Positions 1 through 8,171 of a stretch of 64,000 nt of DNA are shown piece by piece. The DNA comes from JBOFSQ01 sp051651625. GTDB taxonomy: Bacteria > Planctomycetota > Planctomycetia > Pirellulales > Thermoguttaceae. Position numbers and translations under genes: made by a program. The notes beneath the pieces are model-generated. The model saw only the letters and a list, made by a program, of their open reading frames with translations. It ran no database searches and had not been told where the DNA came from. The stretch's first letter is position 1. Every line of letters starts with the position of its first letter. The stretch spans positions 192,415 to 256,414 of the forward strand of contig JBOFSQ010000065.1 of the NCBI GenBank assembly GCA_051651625.1, written 5' to 3'.

Positions 1-1
1 C

Positions 2-313
2 GCGCAATCTGTTCTTGCTGGCATTCGTGCGCGTCTGCGTAATACGGACGAAAATCTCTGGACGGCGCAGAGTGTCTCGTTTGAGAAACCGACTTCGGGG
101 ACGTTCATTCGCGGTCGCCTCGAAGGCGGACAAATTGTTTACGGGATTGAAGCGTACTACGTTCAAGAAGGTTCGGGGAAGACGATTGAAAACGCAATCC
201 GTAACCGCAACGACAACAAAATCGTGCTCGTTGACGCCGCGATCATCGAGACCACCGGCGAAGCGGCGATCCGCACGGTGCGGGTTGTGGATGTTGCCAG
301 TAACGATCAGTGA
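2..313 (+). CDS. C-terminal part of a GDYXXLXY-domain-like protein (5' end outside window)
   Basis: The frame is open from the first bases of the window to a TGA at 311-313 and gives 103 residues, so only the C-terminus is seen. The text fits the end of the GDYXXLXY family: a strand reading GTFIRGRLEG, then YGIEAYYVQEGSGK with the typical 'AYYV-EG-GK' block, and a final strand VDAAIIETTGEAAIR. In that family this C-terminal half follows one transmembrane helix, and the partner is usually a DUF2157 membrane protein, which would lie outside the window. The family call rests on this short block only. The next gene starts 46 bases downstream on the same strand. Confidence 0.55.
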   Translation, partial: AQSVLAGIRARLRNTDENLWTAQSVSFEKPTSGTFIRGRLEGGQIVYGIEAYYVQEGSGKTIENAIRNRNDNKIVLVDAAIIETTGEAAIRTVRVVDVASNDQ

Positions 314-359
314 ACGGTCACGATTTGTTTGAAACCAAACCACAGAAAGGCTTTCTCCA

Positions 360-1661
360 ATGACCAAACCATCTCTCTCGCGTCGTGATTTTTTGTCTGG
401 AACTTCGGTCGCTACAGCGGCGGTGATTTCTGGGGCGGCGTTTGCGGTGCCGACGTTTGTGCCGCGCGAAGTCTTCGCGCAAGGTGCGCGGCCCGGTGCG
501 AATGAACGCATCACCGTCGGCTGCGTCAGTGCCGGTGGACGTGCGCGGTTGCTGATGGAACAGCTCCCGGAAACTGCACAACTCGTCGCCGTCGCCGACG
601 CAAACTTTCCGCAAGTCGTCGAGTGGAAGAAAGTCAAAAACGCCGACTGGGATTTGTACAACTCCCACTGGCCAATCCTCGCCCGCAAAGACATCGACGC
701 CGTTATCATCGCCGGACAAGAGTTTCAGCGAGTCTATCCGTGTATCCACGCCTGCGAAGCGGGGAAAGATGTCTACGCCGAAAAACCGCTCACGCTCTAC
801 ATCCAAGAAGGACGAACGCTCGTCAACTGCGCCCGCAAACACAAAACGGTCTTCCAAGTCGGTACGCAGCAGCGGTCGATGGAGATGAACCGTGTCGCGT
901 GCGAGTTCGTTCGCAACGGCGGACTCGGAAAACTAACCCGCGTACAAGCACTCTGCTACACCGGTGTTCCAGCCACTTGCGGAGTTGACGACGCCGAACA
1001 CGCAATCCCAAGCGGACTCAACTGGGACTTGCACCTCAACCAAGGTGCGTGGCACAATTATCACCCCGGTTGGATTAACGGACGCAACTTCTACGGCGGC
1101 GAAATGACAAACTGGGGCGCGCACGGGATCGACCAAATCCAGTGGGCACTCGGCAAAGACGACACGCTCCCAGTTGAGTTTGAGCCAGTAACGCCGGGGC
1201 AAGACGGCAAAGTAATCGCACGCTACGCCGACGGAACCGAAATCCGCGTCGAGCTTGAAAACGGCCCGCACGGCGGTGGCGTCTTCACGGGTGAAAAAGG
1301 GAAACTCGAAATCAATCGCAACAAGTTCACGTCGAATCCGAAGGAAATCAGCGAAGAACTTCTCAAGAAAGTTGACGAGGCACAAGAAGAAGTGAAGTGG
1401 TCGGACCAGACCGCACTTTGGCAAGCGAAGTGGCACATGCAAAACTGGCTCGACTGCATCAAGACTCGTGCAAAACCGGTCAGCGACGTTGAAATCGGCC
1501 ACCGCAGCATCGCGCTTTGCCACCTCGTCAACATCACGCGATGGATGGGGCGGACGCTAAAGTTCGACCCAAAAACCGAACGCTTCATCGGCGACGACGA
1601 AGCCAACGTTTGGAACGACCGCCCACGCCGCAAAGGGTATGAGCTTCCGAATTACTCGTGA
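360..1661 (+). CDS. Tat-exported Gfo/Idh/MocA family oxidoreductase
   Basis: A 433-residue NAD(P)-dependent oxidoreductase of the Gfo/Idh/MocA type. The N-terminus has a twin-arginine export signal (SRRDFLS at residues 7-13, then an Ala-rich hydrophobic stretch), so it probably folds with its cofactor in the cytoplasm and works in the periplasm. The Rossmann part starts near residue 52 (VGCVSAGGRARLL), followed by the family EKP motif (EKPLT, 141-145) and a GTQQRS strand near 168. The C-terminal half (NWDLHLNQGAW, GGEMTNWGAHGIDQIQWALG) is typical of the many planctomycete paralogues. An AAAGG lies 8-15 bases before the start. The substrate is unknown, probably a sugar or polyol. The next gene, a glycosidase-like protein, starts 19 bases downstream, so the two may act on the same carbohydrate. 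Confidence 0.9.
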   Translation: MTKPSLSRRDFLSGTSVATAAVISGAAFAVPTFVPREVFAQGARPGANERITVGCVSAGGRARLLMEQLPETAQLVAVADANFPQVVEWKKVKNADWDLYNSHWPILARKDIDAVIIAGQEFQRVYPCIHACEAGKDVYAEKPLTLYIQEGRTLVNCARKHKTVFQVGTQQRSMEMNRVACEFVRNGGLGKLTRVQALCYTGVPATCGVDDAEHAIPSGLNWDLHLNQGAWHNYHPGWINGRNFYGGEMTNWGAHGIDQIQWALGKDDTLPVEFEPVTPGQDGKVIARYADGTEIRVELENGPHGGGVFTGEKGKLEINRNKFTSNPKEISEELLKKVDEAQEEVKWSDQTALWQAKWHMQNWLDCIKTRAKPVSDVEIGHRSIALCHLVNITRWMGRTLKFDPKTERFIGDDEANVWNDRPRRKGYELPNYS

Positions 1662-1680
1662 CAACGAAAAGGTGAAACCA

Positions 1681-3984
1681 ATGCGCGTGCTCGTCTTCGC
1701 ACTTCTGTTTCTTGCGATACTGTCGGCACGCGCGGCGGAGCCGATTGGTTCGCCGCTCCCGCTCGGTGTGCACGCTGACGCGATCCCGCCAGACGACTTT
1801 CCGTCGCCGGTACATGCATTCGTCTTTCGTAACTGGTCGCTCGTTCCCACCGAAAAACTTGCCGTGATTTTGCAAACCGATGTAGCGAGTGTCCGCGATG
1901 TTGCGGTCTCGATGGGACTTCCGGCAAATCCGGCGATTGAGCCGGAGATGCTGCGACGCGGCTTCATCACACTGCTCCGCCGAAACTGGCACCTGCTCCC
2001 ATATTCGCAGCTTCTTGAACTTGTCGAGATGACGAACGACGAACTCGCGTTCGCACTCCGCGACGACGATTTTCTGTTCGTCAAACTCGGAAACACGAAA
2101 CCGCGTTGCGACGTGTTGCGTTACGAACCGCCGACCGAACAGCAGCGTCTCCGCGCCGCAGAAATTAAAACGTGGTTGGCGTCGGCGTTCGGCGACGAAC
2201 TTAACAAACCGCGCGAACCGCGTTTCGCATTTCTCAAACAGTGGGCGACACCCCGCGAAACTACGCAGCAATTTTCTCTTGGAAAACCGACGCTTTCACC
2301 GCGTTACGTCTACTCTTATGCGGCGACGTTTGGCGACCCGCTTTGGGAACCGTCGCTCGAATCGTTTCCCGAAGGACTGTTCGCGCAGCTTGCGGAGGTC
2401 GGTGTCGATGGCGTTTGGATTCACTGCGTACTTCATCAGCTCGCGCCGGGCGGCGTGTTTCCCGAACTCGGCGACGGACACACGCGGCGTCTCGAAAATC
2501 TTCAAAAACTCGTCGAGCGTGCGGAGCGTTACGGTGTGCGAATCTATCTCTATCTCAACGAGCCGCGTGCGATGCCTCTCGCTTTTTTCGAGAAACATCC
2601 CGACGTGAAGGGCGTAGTCGAAGGCGACTTCGCGGCGATGTGTACCAGCGATGCAGAGAAGAAAACTTTGCGTTGGCTTGAAGAATCGCTCGACCATCTC
2701 TTCAAAACTGTGCCGCAACTCGGCGGCGTATTCACGATCAGCGGCTCGGAGAACTTGACGTTCTGCGCGTCGCACGGAACGTGGAAAAACTGCCCGCGTT
2801 GTCAAACGAAGAGCGACGCCGAACTGATCGGCGAATTGCATACGGTGATTGAACGCGCTGTTCACCGCCGCAGTCCTGATGCGAAAGTGATTGCATGGGA
2901 TTGGGGTTGGCGTGGGCATGGTCTCTCGCCCGACATCATTCGTGCACTGCCGCAGAACGTGATGTTTATGTCGGTGAGTGAGTGGTCGATTCCGATAGAG
3001 CGCGGCGGCGTTGCCAGTACGATTGGCGAGTATTCAATTTCGGCGGTCGGCCCCGGTCCGCGTGCGACGGCGCAGTGGAACGTCGCGCGTGAACACGGCC
3101 TTGCAACGGTGGCAAAGGTACAGCTAAACAACACTTGGGAACTTGCGGCGGTGCCGTTTTTGCCGGTGCTTGAACTCACCGCGCGTCACTGCAAGAATCT
3201 TTCGTCGGCGGGCGTTTCGGGGATGATGCTCGGCTGGAGTTTGGGTGGTTATCCGTCGCCGAATCACGAGGTCGCGTATCGACTCGCGCTTGCGCCGGAT
3301 GCGTCTGTCGATGAAGTTCTAGGTGCGCTTGCGGAGAAGCGTTACGGCGTGGACGGAAAATCGCTTGCTCGGCGGGCGTGGAAAGAAATGAGTGCGGCGT
3401 TTGAGGAGTATCCGTATGGCGGCGGCCTCTACACGTCGCCGACGCAGATGGGCGTTGCCAATCCGCTCTATGCGAAGCCGACTGGTTACGCGCCGACGAT
3501 GGTCGGTTTGCCTTATGATGGCGTCGCGTCGTGGTGTACACCGTACACGCCGGAAGTCTACGCCGCGCAGATGGACAAAGTTGCCGCAGGCTGGCAGCGC
3601 GGCAGCGAACTTTTGCAAGAGGCGATTGTAAACTCACCAGCCGAATCACGCGACGACGTTGAACTCGAACTTCGTTGTGCGCAAGCTGGAGCGATTCACT
3701 TTCGCAGTGCTGCGCGGCAGTGTCGTTTTGTGGTACTCCGCGACGTTTGGCTTGCGTTACAAGAATCGAACGCTACGAAAACTGATCGTGCGCGAGTGGT
3801 GCGCGACGAGTGTCGCCGCATAATCCAAGACGAGATCGCCGACGCGGTGACGATGTTTCGCATCTCCAGTGCCGACGCCCGCATCGGTTTCGAGGCGTCG
3901 AACCATTATTTCTACGTCCCGCTCGACTTCGCCGAAAAAGTGGTGAACGGCGAAACACTCCTCAAGACTCTCTTCGCGGAGTGA
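1681..3984 (+). CDS. Secreted glycoside-hydrolase-like protein (GH20-like barrel)
   Basis: A 767-residue protein with a clear Sec signal peptide (MRVLVFALLFLAILSARAAE). An in-frame ATG at 1639 overlaps the previous gene; the ATG at 1681 is preferred because AAAGGTG lies just ahead and the signal peptide begins there. After two short N-terminal repeats of the form RNW-L-P, the central 200-550 region reads like a TIM-barrel hydrolase: GVDGVWIHCVLH, ERYGVRIYLYLNEP, a Cys-containing loop TFCASHGTWKNCPRC, VIAWDWGWRGHG, and SGMMLGWSLGGYPSP. This resembles beta-N-acetylhexosaminidase-like (GH20/GH84-type) proteins, but I cannot assign the exact family or the acid/base pair. It probably degrades an external glycan, supported by the adjacent Gfo/Idh/MocA enzyme. 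Confidence 0.6.
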   Translation: MRVLVFALLFLAILSARAAEPIGSPLPLGVHADAIPPDDFPSPVHAFVFRNWSLVPTEKLAVILQTDVASVRDVAVSMGLPANPAIEPEMLRRGFITLLRRNWHLLPYSQLLELVEMTNDELAFALRDDDFLFVKLGNTKPRCDVLRYEPPTEQQRLRAAEIKTWLASAFGDELNKPREPRFAFLKQWATPRETTQQFSLGKPTLSPRYVYSYAATFGDPLWEPSLESFPEGLFAQLAEVGVDGVWIHCVLHQLAPGGVFPELGDGHTRRLENLQKLVERAERYGVRIYLYLNEPRAMPLAFFEKHPDVKGVVEGDFAAMCTSDAEKKTLRWLEESLDHLFKTVPQLGGVFTISGSENLTFCASHGTWKNCPRCQTKSDAELIGELHTVIERAVHRRSPDAKVIAWDWGWRGHGLSPDIIRALPQNVMFMSVSEWSIPIERGGVASTIGEYSISAVGPGPRATAQWNVAREHGLATVAKVQLNNTWELAAVPFLPVLELTARHCKNLSSAGVSGMMLGWSLGGYPSPNHEVAYRLALAPDASVDEVLGALAEKRYGVDGKSLARRAWKEMSAAFEEYPYGGGLYTSPTQMGVANPLYAKPTGYAPTMVGLPYDGVASWCTPYTPEVYAAQMDKVAAGWQRGSELLQEAIVNSPAESRDDVELELRCAQAGAIHFRSAARQCRFVVLRDVWLALQESNATKTDRARVVRDECRRIIQDEIADAVTMFRISSADARIGFEASNHYFYVPLDFAEKVVNGETLLKTLFAE

Positions 3985-4071
3985 GTTCGCGCCCCATTGA
4001 AACCTGCCCCCTACGATTTTCTTGTGCCGCCGCTAAAATGCCGCGTGCAATCGTGTTGGCAACGTTCACCG

Positions 4072-4227
4072 TAGTTCTTCAGGTTCGGCATAGCCGAACC
4101 CTCCAGATCGGAATAGCCGCCCCCCCAGATCGGCATAGCGAACCCTCCAGTTATCATACGCCGCAGGCGTTTGGAGGGTTCGGCTATGCCGAACCGCTGT
4201 GCGAGTGCAAGTTTTCAAACAAGTCCA
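4072..4227. repeat. MITE-like palindromic element, copy 1 (degenerate left end)
   Basis: Contains inverted arms GGTTCGGCATAGCCGAACC / GGTTCGGCTATGCCGAACC around a spacer with the small palindrome ACGCCGCAGGCGT. The right end (GTTTTCAAACAAGTCCA) matches the right terminus of the family; the left terminus is missing and the left arm region is locally duplicated (GATCGGAATAGCC / GATCGGCATAGCG). It sits between the glycosidase-like gene and the dipeptidase gene. Same orientation as the copy at 11541. Confidence 0.85.
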
Positions 4228-4252
4228 TCCAGCCCCCAACTCAATTTCACAC

Positions 4253-5962
4253 ATGTCACACCACAACCATTTTTTCGTCTGCTTTTTGTCAATCGTCTTG
4301 TCAGCAACTCCGCTCGTAGCGTGTACGAATGTTCTCGTGACGCGCGGGGCGAGTGTTGACGGGAGCGTCATGATTACCTACACCGCCGACTCCGCCGGAT
4401 TTTTCGGGCGTTTGCAGACGATCCCCGCTGCGGAATATCCCGAAGGTGCAACGGTCGTCGTCCCGTTTGACAACTTCGTGCCGGGGAAAAAGTCGATCCC
4501 GAATCGTCGCGCGATTCCACAAGTCGGAAAAACTTTTCACGTCATCGCCGCGTCCGGCCAGGGACTCATGAACGAACACCAACTCGTTATGGCCGAGACG
4601 ACGTTCGGCGGACGAAAAGAACTCGTCGATCCGCGCGGCTCAATGAACTACGAAACACTAATGACGCTCGCTCTTCAGCGAACGAAAACCGCACGCGAAG
4701 CGATCAAACTCATGACCGAACTCGCCGAAACCTACGGCTATCACGACGAAGGCGAGTCGATCTCGGTCGGCGACACGCAAGAAGCGTGGGTGCTGGAAAT
4801 CGTGGGGTGCGGAGAGGACGCAAGCAACGAGAATGGTCGCGTCTGCTGGGTTGCGATGCGCGTCCCCGACGGCGAGATTCACTGTCACGCAAATCAGGCG
4901 CGGATTCGCACGTTCCCAAAAGACGATCCCGAAAACTGTTTCTATTCAAAAAATGTCGAGACGTTTGCAATTCGCAAAGGTTGGTACGATCCGAAAAGTG
5001 GCGAACAATTCCGATTTGATCTCGCCTACGCCCCACCGGATGCAACGTCAAAGCGTGTCTGTGAGTCGCGTGTTTGGAGTGTCTTTCGGCGGTCGGCATT
5101 ATCGAAAAATTTTTCGGCAGACTACGCACGCGGCGTCGCCGATGCTGAACCGTATCCGTGGTCGATTCGTCCCGACAAAAAACTTTCGCTCTCCGACGTG
5201 ATGGCACTGATGCGCGATCACTACCAAGACACGCCTTACGATATGACGCAAGGGATCGACGCTGGCCCGTACAAACTGCCGCGCCGGTGGCGTCCGCTGA
5301 CGTGGAAACTCAAGGACGAGAACGCCGTTACAGAAACGATTGACGCGAGCGAGGCCGACGAAAAGAACACACGCAGTTTTGCGTGGGAGCGTCCGATCTC
5401 GACGGCGCAGACGGCGTATTCGTTTGTCTCGCAGTCGCGGAGTTGGCTTCCAGACGCGGTTGGCGGCTGTCTTTGGTACGGCGTTGACGACACGTTTTTG
5501 ACGTGCTATTTTCCGGTCTACTGTCAGAACACGAAACTTCCGGTGGCGTTCACGGTCGATGCGCAGGACGAGTTTTCGTGGCAGTCGGCGTGGTGGATTT
5601 TCAATCTCGTCTCGAACTACGCGAACCTAAACTTCGCCGCGATCACGCCACACATCATCGAGACGCAGCGACAACTTGAGACCGAGTTCATCGAGTCGCG
5701 GAGTGCTATCGAGACCGAAGCCGCTCGTGCAGACGACGCATCAGTATTTCTGACCGCCGACACAATTTCTTGCGGCGACCGCGTGATGACGCAGTGGCAA
5801 CGTCTCGCCGTCGAGATTTTCACGACGTTCAACGACGGCTACATCCGCCGCGCCGATCCAGAAACCGGCGGTTACAAGTACGACGGTTTTTCGTACCCCG
5901 AACCGTGGCTCCGCCGCATCGCCACCGAACGCGGCAACGATTTGCAGATACCGCCAAAGTAG
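4253..5962 (+). CDS. Exported C69-family dipeptidase
   Basis: A 569-residue Ntn-hydrolase-type peptidase of family C69 (PF03577-like). From the ATG at 4253 the protein has a signal-like hydrophobic N-terminus ending at Ala23, followed by Cys24 in VACTNVLVTRGAS. In this family the Cys becomes the N-terminal nucleophile after cleavage, so its position right after the signal is meaningful. Other family blocks are GSVMITYTAD, the QLVMAETTFGG segment, EAWVLEIVG and the C-terminal VQRD-like WWIFNLVSNYANLNF. An upstream in-frame ATG at 4199 lies within the repeat element and is rejected as a start. It probably cleaves dipeptides in the periplasm. No strong Shine-Dalgarno sequence is seen. Confidence 0.85.
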   Translation: MSHHNHFFVCFLSIVLSATPLVACTNVLVTRGASVDGSVMITYTADSAGFFGRLQTIPAAEYPEGATVVVPFDNFVPGKKSIPNRRAIPQVGKTFHVIAASGQGLMNEHQLVMAETTFGGRKELVDPRGSMNYETLMTLALQRTKTAREAIKLMTELAETYGYHDEGESISVGDTQEAWVLEIVGCGEDASNENGRVCWVAMRVPDGEIHCHANQARIRTFPKDDPENCFYSKNVETFAIRKGWYDPKSGEQFRFDLAYAPPDATSKRVCESRVWSVFRRSALSKNFSADYARGVADAEPYPWSIRPDKKLSLSDVMALMRDHYQDTPYDMTQGIDAGPYKLPRRWRPLTWKLKDENAVTETIDASEADEKNTRSFAWERPISTAQTAYSFVSQSRSWLPDAVGGCLWYGVDDTFLTCYFPVYCQNTKLPVAFTVDAQDEFSWQSAWWIFNLVSNYANLNFAAITPHIIETQRQLETEFIESRSAIETEAARADDASVFLTADTISCGDRVMTQWQRLAVEIFTTFNDGYIRRADPETGGYKYDGFSYPEPWLRRIATERGNDLQIPPK

Positions 5963-5983
5963 AGAACTGATTTATCCGCTTGC

Positions 5984-6045
5984 GAATCAGAACACGAAGC
6001 GTAAGCGAGTGCCAAATCAGAGCGGGAAGCGTAAGCGAGTACACG
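5984..6045. repeat. Two tandem units of the GAAGCGTAAGCGAGTG repeat
   Basis: Two direct copies of a ~28-30 bp unit (AATCAGA-C-GAAGCGTAAGCGAGT...) between the dipeptidase and acetyltransferase genes. The first copy has the variant AACACGAAG, the second AGCGGGAAG; both variants recur at other loci in the window. Confidence 0.9.
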
Positions 6046-6079
6046 AACCAGTCTATTCACGTTTCAGAAAGTCAAGAAA

Positions 6080-6661
6080 ATGCAAACCGAAAAAGACAAA
6101 ATGCTTGCCGGTGAACTGTACGACTGTGGTGACGAGGAGCTGATGCGGCTTTGGTACGCAGGGAAAGACCTCGTGCAAGAGTACAACGCCCTCAAGTATG
6201 GCGACCGAAAACGGCAGCGTGAGATACTCGATGAGTTGTTGGGAAGTCGCGGCGAAAACACGCAAATCACCGCACCGTTTTATTGCGACTACGGATGCTT
6301 CATTCATCTGGGGAACAATTGCGAAATCAATATGTGTTGCGTATTTCTCGATTGCAACCACATCACCATCGGAGACAACGCCCTGATTGCGCCGAACGTG
6401 CAGATTTACACAGTCTTTCACCCGATAAAAGCAAGTGAGCGAATCAACATCACTCGCGGCGATGCGTTTCCGTTTGCCGTGAGCCGTACTGCGCCGGTGA
6501 CTATCGGCAAGAACGTATGGATCGGCGGCGGCAGCATCATTATGCCCGGCGTAACGATTGGCGATAACGTCACCATCGGCGCAGGGAGCGTGGTCACAAA
6601 GTCGCTCCCAAGCGACGTACTCGCTTACGGAAACCCGTGCCGCATCGCCAAAACGGTGTGA
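6080..6661 (+). CDS. Sugar O-acetyltransferase (maltose/galactoside type, hexapeptide repeat)
   Basis: A 193-residue left-handed beta-helix acetyltransferase. The N-terminal Mac domain (KMLAGELYDCGDEEL...) is followed by hexapeptide repeats: GNNCEINMCC, IGDNALIAPNVQIYT, then IGKNVWIGGGSIIMPGVTIGDNVTIGAGSVV and the family ending AYGNPCRI. The His of the YTVFHPI segment matches the catalytic His of the maltose/galactoside acetyltransferases. It should transfer acetyl from acetyl-CoA to a sugar hydroxyl in the cytoplasm; the acceptor cannot be told. It follows the dipeptidase gene after a repeat-filled gap and does not look operonic with anything. Length is normal for the family. Confidence 0.92.
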   Translation: MQTEKDKMLAGELYDCGDEELMRLWYAGKDLVQEYNALKYGDRKRQREILDELLGSRGENTQITAPFYCDYGCFIHLGNNCEINMCCVFLDCNHITIGDNALIAPNVQIYTVFHPIKASERINITRGDAFPFAVSRTAPVTIGKNVWIGGGSIIMPGVTIGDNVTIGAGSVVTKSLPSDVLAYGNPCRIAKTV

Positions 6662-6691
6662 AAATGTTCTGTACGTTTCCGCTATGCAAAC

Positions 6692-6800
6692 AATGGCAGG
6701 CGCAAGTGGCGCGGTATTCCCGCCGCAATGACGCTGTTTGGAGTCAACCGGTCGTTTTGCGTCATTGCGCGAGTACGCTTCATTCCGCCTGCCAATGACG
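6692..6800. repeat. Imperfect inverted repeat downstream of the acetyltransferase
   Basis: CAATGGCAGGCG near 6692 and CGCCTGCCAATGACG near 6786 form an outer pair, with GCAATGACGC / GCGTCATTGC as an inner pair. It lies between two convergent genes and may act as a transcription terminator, but it looks like another dispersed repeat rather than a classic U-tract terminator. Confidence 0.5.
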
Positions 6801-6884
6801 TTGCATTAAAAAGCCATTGGGGCAACCGTTGCGAGTCGCCCCAAGACTTCAGAGAGAAATGAAACCGTCAACCGTCACGCGCGA

Positions 6885-7754
6885 CTAAAACGCCGCCTTC
6901 GCACCGAAGACGAAACCCTGAATGATCGCGCCATCATCGGAGGAGCTAGCACCACGGTTGTGACCTCTGGCGATACCTTCGATCTTCGTCACGTCGTAAC
7001 CGACGAACGCTTTGGTGCGCTTCGTGAGTTTGTAAGTGAGATTGATGCCACCAGCAGCAACCCACGCTCCACAGTTGTTGCCGCGCGGAAACGTAAGCTC
7101 ACCTGCCGCTTCTGTAAGTGTGTTCGCGTAAACGCCCAGTTTGCCGTAGGTTTCGATCCCCACGCGGCTGAAGTCACGCGACCACTTTCCGCCAACGTGC
7201 AAACCCGCCAAGTCGTTGGCAGTCCAAGAATTAACAGCCCCATTCTGTTCTTGGCGTTCCGTGAAGTTGGCGTACCCAACACCGACGAGCACTTTGAGGT
7301 TCGGATTCCGGTCAAGCGTTTTGACGAAGTTCACGTCCACCGCGTTGTAGTTTACCAAAATGTGCCTGTTAAAACCACCAACCCACGCTGCCGATGTGGA
7401 GAGGTTGTTGTAGAGTCCGGTGTAACCGAGTTCGACGGCGTTCTTTCCGCGTTGGACGCCAATCGTCGCCTTCACGCCCGCCGCCATCGTGAACCCCAAA
7501 CGACCTTCACCGTCGTCGGTAACAACATTTCCTGTGAACCCGTGATCGACGTTACCGACCATCGCAGCGGCATCGGCGTAAACTTTGAGTTTGCTACGTT
7601 TTGGTTTCGTACAAATGTCATCGCACGGATTGCACGCCGCAACATCGCCACATGGGTCACAGGCGGCAACATCACACGGGTCGCACGGTGCAGCCATAAC
7701 GGCTCCGCTCACGAGAGCGGCGGCAGCGAAACTGCCCAAAATTGTCTTCGTCAT
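6885..7754 (-). CDS. Outer-membrane-like beta-barrel protein with Cys-rich CDPC leader
   Basis: A 289-residue exported protein. A signal peptide (MTKTILGSFAAAALVSGAVMA) is followed by about 30 residues rich in Cys/Asp/Pro, with repeated CDPC / CNPC units (seven cysteines plus one just after). From residue 55 the sequence is a string of amphipathic strands (LKVYADAAAMVG, KNAVELGYTGLYNN, KVLVGVGYANFTE, YGKLGVYANTL, TKAFVGYDVTKI) ending in VFGAKAAF, with a C-terminal aromatic as usual for outer-membrane barrels. The start has a strong Shine-Dalgarno (AAGGAGAA). The Cys-rich leader could crosslink to other envelope proteins; that is inference. No enzymatic motif is visible. Confidence 0.65.
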   Translation of the reverse strand: MTKTILGSFAAAALVSGAVMAAPCDPCDVAACDPCGDVAACNPCDDICTKPKRSKLKVYADAAAMVGNVDHGFTGNVVTDDGEGRLGFTMAAGVKATIGVQRGKNAVELGYTGLYNNLSTSAAWVGGFNRHILVNYNAVDVNFVKTLDRNPNLKVLVGVGYANFTERQEQNGAVNSWTANDLAGLHVGGKWSRDFSRVGIETYGKLGVYANTLTEAAGELTFPRGNNCGAWVAAGGINLTYKLTKRTKAFVGYDVTKIEGIARGHNRGASSSDDGAIIQGFVFGAKAAF

Positions 7755-8171
7755 CGCAATTCTCCTTTTTTCAAAATCTCACATCAGCCGCAGAGTACGG
7801 CTCACCACCAAAGCAAGCCCGCGCGTCAGCGCATTCATCGTCGAACCCCGTTTGCGACTCCCCTTATTTTCCCTATCTCCAAAAAGCTGCCCTCCCTCCC
7901 CCATTTTGACATTGCGCCAGCCATTGCGGCACCGACGAACAAGGTTAGAATACGCACCCGTTAACTGCATCACGTCACAAAGTTGGCATTCGGAAATTTA
8001 CCACGGAGACACGGAGGGCACGGAGAGGATTTGTCTTCTCTGTGCTCTCCGTGTCTCCGTGGTAAAATCAAACGAAAAAACAGCGAACGGTTACGAAGGT
8101 CAATTCGGCAACTTTGTACTAGTGGCCAGTGATCAGAACGTCTTCCTCCCATTTTTCAGAAAGCACCAGCA
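7755..8171. other. Intergenic region between divergent genes; no gene seen
   Basis: About 417 bases between the outer-membrane-like gene (minus) and the pectate-lyase-like gene (plus). It must hold the promoter of both but I cannot name -35/-10 boxes with confidence. Its only strong structure is the long inverted repeat at 7997-8067. Confidence 0.6.
7997..8067. repeat. Long inverted repeat (ACCACGGAGACACGGAG hairpin)
   Basis: Arms of about 29 bases beginning TTTACCACGGAGACACGGAG and ending CTCCGTGTCTCCGTGGTAAA are nearly perfectly complementary around a ~10 base loop. In RNA it would give a very stable hairpin on either strand. It is of the dispersed 'CACGGAG' type found in many bacterial genomes, and not tied to a gene. 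Confidence 0.85.

Noticed and set aside
5829..6060. Small open frames with LAYASCSD / KRKRV text near repeat units
   Set aside because: The text is produced by the GAAGCGTAAGCGAGTG repeat in different frames and recurs at each array; not proteins.
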